A stretch of DNA of 64,000 nucleotides, taken from Stropharia rugosoannulata. Its lineage: Eukaryota; Basidiomycota; Agaricomycetes; Agaricales; Strophariaceae. Under the pieces are notes generated by a model. It was not told the DNA's origin and ran no database searches. It was given only the letters and a program-made list of their open reading frames with translations. The position numbers were made by a program, and so were the translations under genes. The stretch covers positions 4,650,001 to 4,714,000 of the forward strand of contig JANCIK010000001.1 of assembly GCA_028532985.1 (NCBI GenBank), read 5' to 3'. This document shows, piece after piece, positions 36,732 through 48,960 of the stretch (positions within the stretch are counted from its first letter, which is position 1; every line of letters begins with the position of its first letter).

Positions 36732-37972
36732 ATGTCCGCCACAACCACAGAGCAGAAAGAAATCTCACCCGAAGCGGTGCATGCGCCCGAGGTCACCGTC
36801 TTGACGCGTGTGGCGTCGATTCCCCTCATATCCTCGTCGCTCAACTCCATCAACGACGTGCTCTCGACGAATGCGTACACCCGCTCCTCCTATGCGCAGG
36901 CGAAGGAGCTCTCCACTAGTGCATACAAGTTCACGGAGCCTCTCCAGGTGAAGCTTGCGCCCCTTATCGTCCGCGCAGACGGGATCGCCAACAAGGCGGT
37001 CGACGCGGTCGAGTCGCGCTACCCGTACCCATTCAAGGCCCAGCCGGAGGAGGTCGCCACCTTCGTGCGCGAGCGCAAGGAGAGCACCACGCACTACGTC
37101 GCCGAGCGTGTGAGCAACGTGAACAAGGCCCTCGATGAGAGAGTGAAAACGCCCGCTATCAATGCGGCCCATGACATTGATCAGGTAGGCCCCTTTGTCT
37201 ATTGAGTTTTAGAGTTTGCGCTCACATACTTTATAAATAACAGCGTTTTGCTCCCATCGTGAACTACTTCGAAGGCGCCATCTCGCGTTTCCATCCTAGT
37301 TCCTCCGAGGCGGGCCCGTCTACACCTCCTGATGCGCAGTACCAATACCAACGCGCCCTCGCTCTCTCCAAGACTCTCGGGGAGAATCTATATGAATACT
37401 CGAACGAACAGCTGAAGCATCTCCAGGCCCAATCGGTTATCGCGTATGTTTTTCTATTCTTATCAGCATATGTCATAATTGACCGTTATCTATACAGTCA
37501 ACGTGCATCAGAAACCGCGCAATCCATCTCCACAGTCGCTGCATCCTCCCTGGCCAATGCACAGACACGGATCCACACGCTGTCAGAGAACATGCTTTCG
37601 GAGCTGCAGAAGCTCCAAACATCGAGCACCGAGCTCACCGCGTCCCTGCAGAACTCGTTCCAGTCGTCCACCGCGCACATCCAGGCCCAGCTGCCACAGA
37701 TCCAGCAGTCGTACGCTGATCTCAGCGCTGCGATATCCTCCACGGTGAACGAGCTGTCTACTATCATCACGACGAAGGACATCCCCGTCCAGGATAAAGT
37801 CACGCGCGTGAGCAAGGAAGTGCAGGATCGCGTGCAACCGCTGTTGGAGACGGTGAAGAAGGGCGTTTCGGAGGTGCTTGCTCGTACGAAGGCTACTGAA
37901 GCCAAGGGCGCGAATGGCACCACACCGGTGGCGAATGGGAACGGGCACGCACCAGAACTTGTGGCTGAGTAG
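36732..37972 (+). CDS. fungal perilipin-like lipid-droplet protein, copy C (hybrid)
   Basis: Exons 36732-37184, 37244-37443 and 37498-37972, 375 aa, intact. Coding sequence is indistinguishable from copy B by eye: E-type 5' half and A-type 3' half. Confidence 0.9.
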
Positions 37973-38250
37973 GCACGACGGATTATTTTTCTTGGATTGC
38001 CAGGTACGTCATGAGCTGATAGGCGATGGATACTTGGCATCAGCTAACCGTGAATAGGAAGAAACCTTCTAAAAAAGGGATAGTGCGTTGAAAATTACAC
38101 AAGATTTCGACCTTTTGCCCTGCGTACTGGCAGCACTTCTCCCCGCCCGAAGGCCAGGTAATCATTGAAAAACAGAACCACAAAACTCACCTGCCTTGTC
38201 GTGCACGGACGAGCTGCGGAGAGTCTTCTCGTCGTGCTGACAGAAGGGAA

Positions 38251-38451
38251 TACAGGTGGTCGTCGTGCTGCTCGCAAAAGGGTACGTGTCAGCACACTCC
38301 TGAGCACGCAACAGAGCACACGTCGTCATGGCGGTATACAGGTGGGCTTCGTGCTTCTCGCAAAAGGGTACGCGTCAGTGCACTCCTGAGTACAGAGCAG
38401 AGCACACGTCGTTCTGGCGGTATACAGGTGGGCGTTGTGCTGGCAGAAGGT
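38251..38451. repeat. 85/86-bp tandem repeat, unit C
   Basis: Starts at 38251, 38337 and 38423, period 86. Confidence 0.85.
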
Positions 38452-38646
38452 AAGTGTAAATCTAGCTCATCCAACAAGGAGTCCTCTGCGGATCTCACGC
38501 CGCTGCATATCACGCCATTCCTTTCTTGTGGATATCATTATGTCATGTAATTCCGACACCTTTCTCATTTTTATTTCAAGTTCATCACATTCAAATAAGT
38601 ATATAATTTTACATGTGTATCTACAAGTTATAGAGTTAACCTCTCG

Positions 38647-39805
38647 GCCCATACACATTCGCCTCACGTTGCACTCGCCGCGGGGCATCTCCCTCGACCT
38701 AAGAGTGACGGAAACTCACAGGGTGTATGCTCTTCAAGTAAAGGAGCGCGTACTCCTCGCAAAATCGGTCCATAATCCTTCAAGACCGATCGTGCTCGTG
38801 CACATGGCAGTACTACGAACGCAGCTTGACATGTTGTGCGAGGCCGCTCGCTGGAAGTCGATATGTCGTGTCAGGCATTGGAGTGGGAACGAAATAAATA
38901 GAAATGAGACGCACCTCTATGTTGAATGTCGTCGCAGCGCTGAAGCGTTGCTCCTCCCTCTAATAATCGATAATACACTCTTGCAGCGTGGATGCCGCTC
39001 GCCGCGGGCAGTGGCCTCTGACTCAGGGCGTCATAAAATACCCATTATTGTAATATTTGGGTTCGGATCGCGGGACTCAGGTGTGTCGTGCATGGGCTGT
39101 CGCGGGAAGTCGATACATCGTCTCTGCGTTTCAGTGCACGCAGCCCCTGGACTAGGGAGTAAACAAATGTGCAGACACTTTACAGAACAGGAGAACTCGG
39201 CGTACCTGGATCGTCGCAGCGCTTGCGCGCTGCTCCTCCCAACACAACTTCTTTTTTTATTGCGGTAGCTTCTCTTTCCAGGACATGCTCGCTCGCCGCG
39301 GGGCATCGACCTCTGAGACAGGGAGCTCCTGCGGTGGCCGTGATTGCAGTATTTGGACTGTGTCTTGGCTCTCAGATGTGTTGCGGATAGGCGGTCGCGG
39401 GAAGTCGATACATCGTGTCTGCACCTCAGCACGCACACGTTTGAACTGGAAAGAAAACAATTAAGTAGCCATAATATAGAACGAGAGCGAGCGACGTACC
39501 TGGGTTGTCGCAGCGCTTGAGCGCTGCTCCCCCCAAAACAACTTCCTCTTTGTCTTGCGGCAGCTTCACCGCGGGGCATTGACCCTGTAGAGTCCAATTC
39601 GTTGTTAAGATGTTTGTGGTCATATGTAATTCAAACAACGGTTTGGACTTGAATACTATTCGTGTTCTGCGGTCGTGTGAGCTTGACTGCAATATCTGGT
39701 AAGTAATAAGCACAGAAAACGTATGAATTGACCTACACAAGTCGTCGCAGCGCAAACATTGTTCCTCCATCTCATAGGGGGGCATGCTCGCCGCGGGGCA
39801 TCAAC
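38647..39805 (-). pseudogene. reverse-strand exon-like module array, unit C
   Basis: Identical by eye to unit A over the modules. Confidence 0.4.
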
Positions 39806-42611
39806 CCCAGAAAAATGGGTGTCTGTACATATGTTTTGCACGCCTTCGTGAACACAGTAGTTTCTTCAGGAAAGTCATATCTGCGCAGCGTTTGAGGGGG
39901 GAAGTGCAGCGTGTCATCCAAGCGTGCGCGTGCTTCCACGGGCGGGTGTACATAGCTGAAGAGGGCATCGAGTCAATAAAAAAACCTAGAGTGGAATGGA
40001 CATGATATATCAGGTCTTTATACGTCCTGGACGACGTCCGGACGGTGTGTGCTGGCAATGGTAAGAGTCGGGTAGTATGTAAAACACTAGCACCGGCATC
40101 CTCCCTTGGTCCGCCGCACAGGGACGCGGGAGCTCGCGGCGCATCCGGAACGCTGGAGCATTCCTCCGTCCCCCGGGCAATTTCTCTGCATATTTTTATG
40201 AGCACATTCTAGTATCCCCATTTGGGAGACCCGATCTTGGGCAGTAGATGGCTAACTGAAATTTGGACGGGGTATGCGCTCCGCAAGCGCACCTCTTGTA
40301 AGTACACATCGCAACTCCCCATGCCCGAGTTTCTGTTCAGATTATCCGTAAGTTGGTAGACATTGAGATGCACTATGTGAGACATTACCGCCATGAACGG
40401 CAAAGTCTTCAAGCCAGTAAAAGTGTACCAGAGAACGTTTGCGCGGTCTTGTTCACACAAGTTCAATTATCCCCAGAATTAGTGCCATTATTCTGCGGTA
40501 TGTCCTACATATTACACATAACAAATATGAGAGATTAATTGGATACTGCTACTCGTGGGATTGGCATCAGAAAAATCGGAGCGCGCATGTTTGTCTGAAT
40601 ACGCACTCACCAAACTCATGCGCACACTCATACAGTATTTCATTTCGTTTGGTTTAAACATGTGGTTTATATTATTGTATATAGTACTATCTGATATAGA
40701 AATAATGAAATGGTTTTCGATCGGAAGGCTGGAGTACACGATGTTGAAACACGGCATGTTATCCTCGACGTACGATTCTGCTCAAATACACGGTTTAATT
40801 GCACTAGAACCGCCCCAGATAAATTATGTAATGTGTTCACGTAGCTGCCAAGCCATGCGAATAGCTAGCGCTAGCGTCGAACATTGTCCTGGAAGATGCA
40901 CAGGACAAGCGCAGGGTCTTATCTAGACACCCCCCGCGGATTATACATTATATGCAATTAAAAGGGTGTATTTCCATAGTATACACATACTATACAAGTT
41001 ATAATGCAGCTGAATGTGTGCGCGTGCGTGCGGCACTTGCGTTGCATGCACAACACATTTTGTGGCACGATTTGCAGTGAAAGACGCATAGGAATACCTC
41101 TGTTTTCGTTCAATTAAACAACAAATATCTTCTAATTAGTCTGTTTACACTATGTTAAGTACACTCTACAATGAATAGTCAAGTCGAGTCGGCCTCTGCA
41201 ATGTCTACATTACAAGTACATTCATCCCCTCCATATCGCATTCTTGCACCATTTTTCCAAAAGAGCGCTGTTTCTCGGTTGCCAAACATGCTTGGTAAGG
41301 GTCCTATTTTCATATATATAGTGTGGGAGCCGCGCTATGAGCAGACGCTAGTGGTAGTCATGCGATGGAAGATGTGCGCGGAACCTGCAGGGAGCCGTAT
41401 TGTGCGACCTGCGCAATTTCCGCTATAATATGGTACTTAGAGCGTCTTAATATATTGGTCGGTCTTTGTAGAGACTGGGATAGGGGTGTGCGTGTCTTTA
41501 TGCTTTGCGTACCGCGGTTGCGTTGCTTATTTCACCCAGTTCGTGATACAGCGTGCAACGCATCGCCTGCCAAATTATCTCACAGTTTTCGTAGTTAATA
41601 TTCATGTACTACCTCTCAGTGGACTGTATATACAATGGAGAGGACCCGCAATGTCTTCAAGTGTTGCAAGTTTATTGCGCCAATGCGCTATACTCATCCC
41701 CCCATCTCCTCCACTTGACATTCTCGTGCAACTTTGCACAAAAAGGGTCAGACTTTACGGCCATCAGATACGGCTAATTACGTGATGTCATGATGCGCTG
41801 GTACATCACGGAGCGCCGCGAGCGAGCAACTAGCTCGAGATTCGAAGATATGCGCGAGCAGACGCAGAGCGGCATTCCAGCGTGCTATAACGATATTATT
41901 AATTTATATGTCAATTTTGGGGTGTCCTAGATGTGTAGCAGGTAGATATCTCATGTTGACTTTGTGTTCAAGGGAATACAAGGTGACAGAGTATTGATTC
42001 GTGGAGAGTGCGCGCACCCTGCGCGCATCCCCGTTCCGGAGGTTCTGGGCAATAGTTCTCAATTCACAACCTTTCTACGCGTCTGGCCTGCTCCCGCTGA
42101 CCATTATGTAACGGCTAGAAGTTTGAATCCCGCTAGGCAAATCTTTGCCATTCAGTTTCGGGTTCACGAACATTGCATGGAACGTACGCCCTCGATTGTG
42201 CTGAAATAACAGACGCACGTAATTTCTCTTTGGATTACTAAGGGTACCGAGCGACGTGATCTGTTAGCGACGGAGGATGTGTTCTCCTGTCCTGTCAGGA
42301 AGATTCGGATGTTCAGCTGGGCTGCCTCTGTTATCATCATGCATCTCATTTAAACATTGATTTCAGAACACATATGTAGTACTTGTACAGAAGCTGATTA
42401 TGTAGGACATACATGAGTTAATGTTTTCTGTAGTGGGCGGACGCACAAATATAGCGGCAATCGAGAGCGGATCTCGGACTCACGGAGAGAGGGACCATGG
42501 GGCCGGTGCTCACTTACCGGTCGCGTTGACCCTCTTTGGTTTGCTCTCGTCACTGGTTTACTCGGGTATGTACTACATTCCTCTAGAAATGTATATAAAC
42601 TGTGCGGCTAA

Positions 42612-44967
42612 CTACACTTTCCCCAGTTCGCTGCCTCCTCTCGCCTTCCTCCTCTCCTCTCCTCTTTGCCTCCCGCCTCTCTCCCTCTCTGGGCCATTCG
42701 CACTGGTTCGGGTTCGTCCAGAATAACAGGTGAGTATCGTTGCTCTTCGCTGCAGCTTGCTTGAGATGATGTGTTGTACAGGACATGGGGCCCTTGCTGC
42801 CAGCGAACCGACTCGCAGAACCTCTGGCCGTCAACGGCGGAGGTATCAGTGTACACCCAGGCAAGATAGACGGACCGTATGATGGTCAGTTTGAGCTGCA
42901 GGCGACTGGGGTCTGTTCGGTGCACGCTCGGAGAGTGTGTGTACCGTCGACTTGACCTGGACCTACCTGGAACTGGATAGCTCATCCACAACGTACGGCA
43001 GGGCTTCGTCGTTATAGCAAAGTCCCGCCTTCTCTGACTGTCCATTGAATACGACAACAAGCGTGAACTTTGGACAACGTGCCAGCGAGGCACTAGCAGC
43101 AGCGGGACGGGTGAATGTGAGGTTAGATCGGCGCCGTGAAAGTGAATATTGGACTGACTCACCTGCACTTGTTCAACTTTTGAATGCAGACGACGCCAGG
43201 ACGCGGATCGGGCTGCGCAGGAACACGGACGCGCCATGATACATGCGAGGTCTACAGCCCCGAGGATGCATGCTAGTACACTGAAAATATGGACGGCATC
43301 TCGCCTTCCCGCCAAATTGACCCATCCACCAGTGTATGATAGCTGGGGTATGCAGTGTAAATGAAAGCGTTCAAAAAATTCGTTCTCTGCATGCACGACG
43401 ACGGGGGGGTGCCAGGTCTAGTGAGTCATCACCAGCTGGCAAGCACTGTTTCCCGACACCCGGCCATCCGAGGTCTGCTACGGAACGTTGTATGACTGTA
43501 CCCGCTCTGGTGAGTGAATACGGTCTTAGATGTATCCCCAACTATTCATAGCCGCTCTTCTCAATGACCCCCCGAGCTCGCTGTAGGACCTCGTATGGAC
43601 GCTGCGAACTGCATCGCTGCCGCACCCGCTGCTGCTGCCAACCACGGACCACTGTAGTGCGCCTGCTGAACGATACAAGGTAAGACCCATGATCTTGTTC
43701 TCGTATGCAACGTTCTTATTAGATACCTTCGTCTTCCGCGCATTGTAATGCCCATACAGGCTGGTGCTGCCAATATCTGCAACCACTGACAGATCACGAG
43801 TTTGGTCAGTGTTATGCGATGCTCAGAAAGATATGAACTCACCGTTATATGTTCCAGGTGAACGTTGAAAACGACAAGCGAGTCGCGACACGCAACGGAG
43901 TATTCTAAGTGCTCGCTGCACAAAACAAGGGAGAAGACGGCGGCCCGCTAGCTCGTCAAAGTACAGAGCGCCAACGACGACGTCTGGGTCGCTCTGCACC
44001 TGTACTGCCCAGGCTATTGCGATACGTGAATGCACTGAGTCACCGTAGGTTCATACTTGCACGGCTTGTGCTGCTGGCGTCCAGGACTACCGGCCAGCAT
44101 ATCTGGATGTGGTAGGTAGGTACTCCTTAATCTCGCTGTCACTGACAAGCGTAAGGCACATGTCCTAGATATCGAGCATGGACGCTGCAGGCGGGTGTCT
44201 GTTCGGACGCTGAAATTGCGGAGCACGTCTCTCTTCCTATGCACTGTAAGTCAAAACTTGATGATCCTGCTTTCAAAATCACTTATCTGCTTCTTCACAA
44301 CCCTAGTCGTCAGGCGAACGAGTTGACTTCTGCATTACAAGTAAGTCTGGCTCGTACAGTAGTATATCACCAGGGCTAACTCGCCTTTAAATTTGATATT
44401 CCAGGCTGTCTTGTCGCTCTGCGTCGTAAAGGACAGTGGCAGTTGTTGGACTGCATTCCGTCCACCGAACCTGCAGACGCCTTGTGCGCGCAAAGTTCCC
44501 GAACGACTTGACCACAAATAAAGTGGGCAGGACGAAAACATATGCTCGTGTCCGTCCCTATGGCTATCAAGTAAGTTGAGTGTTGATCCTAGTAGATATT
44601 GTGATCACTTACCTTTGTTTATACAGGTAATGTTGGTGCTGTAGCACGAGGCGGCGCATTGGATGACTATAAACACGATTCAAGTAAGTAACATCGAGTT
44701 AATACTGATATACGCATGGCTGACTACTCGTTTTTCCATGTTCTTGCGCATAGCCGTTGCAAGAGGTGCGGTCGCGCGCCTGGTAAAGACGGGGGATTCT
44801 ATTTATCTCTAGAGTATACACCTTGTGAGTATCGTCTGATCACTTACCAGTACAATAATGATTGACTCACGTTTGTAGCTATAGGGCGCCTGGTAAAGAC
44901 GGTGGATTTGTACACCCTGTAAGTATTGTGAGTCAGCGGTTAATTTACTTTGATCAAGGCAGGAGAC
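42612..44967 (+). ncRNA. candidate multi-intron transcript, unit C
   Basis: Same splice sites. The donor at about 44112 is duplicated by a GGTA expansion, giving two alternative GTAGGT donors four bases apart. Confidence 0.42.
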
Positions 44968-45108
44968 GTGGTGTCATGCAGGAAGATGACGTTGTCGCAG
45001 AAGCACGACGGTGCTGCGCGTGGCATGGCATGCACATTGCCTGTCTAAATGACTGACAAGGGCATATGTACGCGACGTGGAAGGCCGCTGTATGCGAGCG
45101 CGAATCCA

Positions 45109-45395
45109 TCTGTGCGCGCCCAACGGCCGTCGCGCTCGCGCTCGCGGACGCGGAGCAGCTTGATATGCCCACCGTGCAGTGCGAGGTCCGCGCGGCGCAT
45201 GTCTCTGTCGGGTACGGCAACGAGCTAGACGACGCGCAGGTTGGGGGGCTCGTCAAGGGCAAGTTTGGCCCTTTTGCGGGAGCGGGATCTGGCGTGGGCG
45301 TGGTCGGGGATGGGCAGCGCGCAGGGTGCGGGCCCGGACGCGATGCATATTCGTTCATCTGCGGGACGGAGCAGCGGCCATTCGAAATTGTGGAG
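45109..45395 (+). pseudogene. decayed BTB fragment, unit C
   Basis: Same as unit A. Confidence 0.85.
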
Positions 45396-45890
45396 ATTCG
45401 GGCCTGGTCTGTCTGTCGGCGCCCGTTTCTTTCATTTGAGTAGGGAGTGCACTGCAGGCTGAGGAAGCCGATTTTTGCTTGTGCGCTCGGGCAGAAGACC
45501 GTAGAATGGTGTGTACGTGCATAAACATGTGCTATCTAAATTTCAATGCATCGACGTTGAAGACGAATGCCCTTGCCCAAGCAGGCTAGATGATGGATAT
45601 CATACCTGCTATTCTGGCAGACTTATTGTGTTGTATTGATTCGCAGATCGAGGAATCCGCCAGTGCTTTTCGATCTGTTTTAGAGCTGGAAGAGCGAGGG
45701 CGTTGATTGCCAAGGGCGGCGGAGGGCGGCGGCTTGAAACGGAAGAAAACGAGAGTGATCGAGGCGTCACTAGAATAATTGTTTACGTGATTTGGCGAAT
45801 ATCACATGCGAAACTACTATGGCGGACAAGTCGTTTAAATATGCCTCGCCCTCAGCCACCGTCCGTTCCTCCACCAACTCTACCATCACC

Positions 45891-47129
45891 ATGTCCGCCA
45901 CAACCACAGAGCAGAAAGAAATCTCACCCGAAGCGGTGCATGCGCCCGAGGTCACCGTCTTGACGCGTGTGGCGTCGATTCCCCTCATATCCTCGTCGCT
46001 CAACTCCATCAACGACGTGCTCTCGACGAATGCGTACACCCGCTCCTCCTATGCGCAGGCGAAGGAGCTCTCCACTAGTGCATACAAGTTCACGGAGCCT
46101 CTCCAGGTGAAGCTTGCGCCCTTATCGTCCGCGCAGACGGGATCGCCAACAAGGCGGTCGACGCGGTCGAGTCGCGCTACCCGTACCCATTCAAGGCCCA
46201 GCCGGAGGAGGTCGCCACCTTCGTGCGCGAGCGCAAGGAGAGCACCACGCACTACGTCGCCGAGCGTGTGAGCAACGTGAACAAGGCCCTCGATGAGAGA
46301 GTGAAAACGCCCGCTATCAATGCGGCCCATGACATTGATCAGGTAGGCCCCTTTGTCTATTGAGTTTTAGAGTTTGCGCTCACATACTTTATAAATAACA
46401 GCGTTTTGCTCCCATCGTGAACTACTTCGAAGGCGCCATCTCGCGTTTCCATCCTAGTTCCTCCGAGGCGGGCCCGTCTACACCTCCTGATGCGCAGTAC
46501 CAATACCAACGCGCCCTCGCTCTCTCCAAGACTCTCGGGAGAATCTATATGAATACTCGAACGAACAGCTGAAGCATCTCCAGGCCCAATCGGTTATCGC
46601 GTATGTTTTTCTATTCTTATCAGCATATGTCATAATTGACCGTTATCTATACAGTCAACGTGCATCAGAAACCGCGCAATCCATCTCCACAGTCGCTGCA
46701 TCCTCCCTGGCCAATGCACAGACACGGATCCACACGCTGTCAGAGAACATGCTTTCGGAGCTGCAGAAGCTCCAAACATCGAGCACCGAGCTCACCGCGT
46801 CCCTGCAGAACTCGTTCCAGTCGTCCACCGCGCACATCCAGGCCCAGCTGCCCCAGATCCAGCAGTCGTACGCTGATCTCAGCGCCGCGATATCCTCCAC
46901 GGTGAACGAACTGTCTACTATCATCACGACGAAGGACATCCCTGTCCAGGATAAAGTCACGCGCGTGAGCAAGGAAGTGCAGGATCGCGTGCAACCGCTG
47001 TTGGAGACGGTGAAGAAGGGCGTTTCGGAGGTGCTTGCTCGTACGAAGGCTACTGAAGCCAAGGGCGCGAATGGCACCACACCGGTGGCGAATGGGAACG
47101 GGCACGCACCAGAACTTGTGGCTGAGTAG
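45891..47129 (+). pseudogene. perilipin-like copy D, broken by two one-base deletions
   Basis: Same layout as the other copies, but exon 1 has three C instead of four at about 46119-46121 and exon 2 three G instead of four at about 46537-46539. The first deletion shifts the frame and gives a stop at 46271 (about 126 aa). Both changes are in short homopolymers, so consensus error is a serious alternative to real decay. Exon 3 is a mosaic: four E-type bases (about 46853-46943), then A-type from 47079 on. Confidence 0.8.
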
Positions 47130-47408
47130 GCACGACGGATTATTTTTCTTGGATTGCCAGGTACGTCATGAGCTGATAGGCGATGGATACTTGGCATCAG
47201 CTAACCGTGAATAGGAAGAAACCTTCTAAAAAAGGGATAGTGCGTTGAAAATTACACAAGATTTCGACCTTTTTGCCCTGCGTACTGGCAGCACTTCTCC
47301 CCGCCCGAAGGCCAGGTAATCATTGAAAAACAGAACCACAAAACTCACCTGCCTTGTCGTGCACGGACGAGCTGCGGAGAGTCTTCTCGTCGTGCTGACA
47401 GAAGGGAA

Positions 47409-47609
47409 TACAGGTGGTCGTCGTGCTGCTCGCAAAAGGGTACGTGTCAGCACACTCCTGAGCACGCAACAGAGCACACGTCGTCATGGCGGTATACAGG
47501 TGGGCTTCGTGCTTCTCGCAAAAGGGTACGCGTCAGTGCACTCCTGAGTACAGAGCAGAGCACACGTCGTTCTGGCGGTATACAGGTGGGCGTTGTGCTG
47601 GCAGAAGGT
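47409..47609. repeat. 85/86-bp tandem repeat, unit D
   Basis: Starts at 47409, 47495 and 47581, period 86. Confidence 0.85.
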
Positions 47610-47804
47610 AAGTGTAAATCTAGCTCATCCAACAAGGAGTCCTCTGCGGATCTCACGCCGCTGCATATCACGCCATTCCTTTCTTGTGGATATCATTATG
47701 TCATGTAATTCCGACACCTTTCTCATTTTTATTTCAAGTTCATCACATTCAAATAAGTATATAATTTTACATGTGTATCTACAAGTTATAGAGTTAACCT
47801 CTCG

Positions 47805-48960
47805 GCCCATACACATTCGCCTCACGTTGCACTCGCCGCGGGGCATCTCCCTCGACCTAAGAGTGACGGAAACTCACAGGGTGTATGCTCTTCAAGTAAA
47901 GGAGCGCGTACTCCTCGCAAAATCGGTCCATAATCCTTCAAGACCGATCGTGCTCGTGCACATGGCAGTACTACGAACGCAGCTTGACATGTTGTGCGAG
48001 GCCGCTCGCTGGAAGTCGATATGTCGTGTCAGGCATTGGAGTGGGAACGAAATAAATAGAAATGAGACGCACCTCTATGTTGAATGTCGTCGCAGCGCTG
48101 AAGCGTTGCTCCTCCCTCTAATAATCGATAATACACTCTTGCAGCGTGGATGCCGCTCGCCGCGGGCAGTGGCCTCTGACTCAGGGCGTCATAAAATACC
48201 CATTATTGTAATATTTGGGTTCGGATCGCGGGACTCAGGTGTGTCGTGCATGGGCTGTCGCGGGAAGTCGATACATCGTCTCTGCGTTTCAGTGCACGCA
48301 GCCCCTGGACTAGGGAGTAAACAAATGTGCAGACACTTTACAGAACAGGAGAACTCGGCGTACCTGGATCGTCGCAGCGCTTGCGCGCTGCTCCTCCCAA
48401 CACAACGTCTTTTTATTGCGGTAGCTTCTCTTTCCAGGACATGCTCGCTCGCCGCGGGCATCGACCTCTGAGACAGGGAGCTCCTGCGGTGGCCGTGATT
48501 GCAGTATTTGGACTGTGTCTTGGCTCTCAGATGTGTTGCGGATAGGCGGTCGCGGGAAGTCGATACATCGTGTCTGCACCTCAGCACGCACACGTTTGAA
48601 CTGGAAAGAAAACAATTAAGTAGCCATAATATAGAACGAGAGCGAGCGACGTACCTGGGTTGTCGCAGCGCTTGAGCGCTGCTCCCCCCAAAACAACTTC
48701 CTCTTTGTCTTGCGGCAGCTTCACCGCGGGGCATTGACCCTGTAGAGTCCAATTCGTTGTTAAGATGTTTGTGGTCATATGTAATTCAAACAACGGTTTG
48801 GACTTGAATACTATTCGTGTTCTGCGGTCGTGTGAGCTTGACTGCAATATCTGGTAAGTAATAAGCACAGAAAACGTATGAATTGACCTACACAAGTCGT
48901 CGCAGCGCAAACATTGTTCCTCCATCTCATAGGGGGGCATGCTCGCCGCGGGGCATCAAC
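47805..48960 (-). pseudogene. reverse-strand exon-like module array, unit D
   Basis: Same modules. The T-run near 48410 is shortened (CGTCTTTTTA) and one G is lost near 48458, which shift the second module's frame. Confidence 0.4.

Larger units (their letters stand above)
36238..45395 (+). repeat. unit C of the array
   Basis: Nearly identical to B and D. Distinguishing changes include a four-base GGTA expansion at about 44113 (GGTAGGTAGGTA) and one A fewer at about 41263. Confidence 0.95.
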
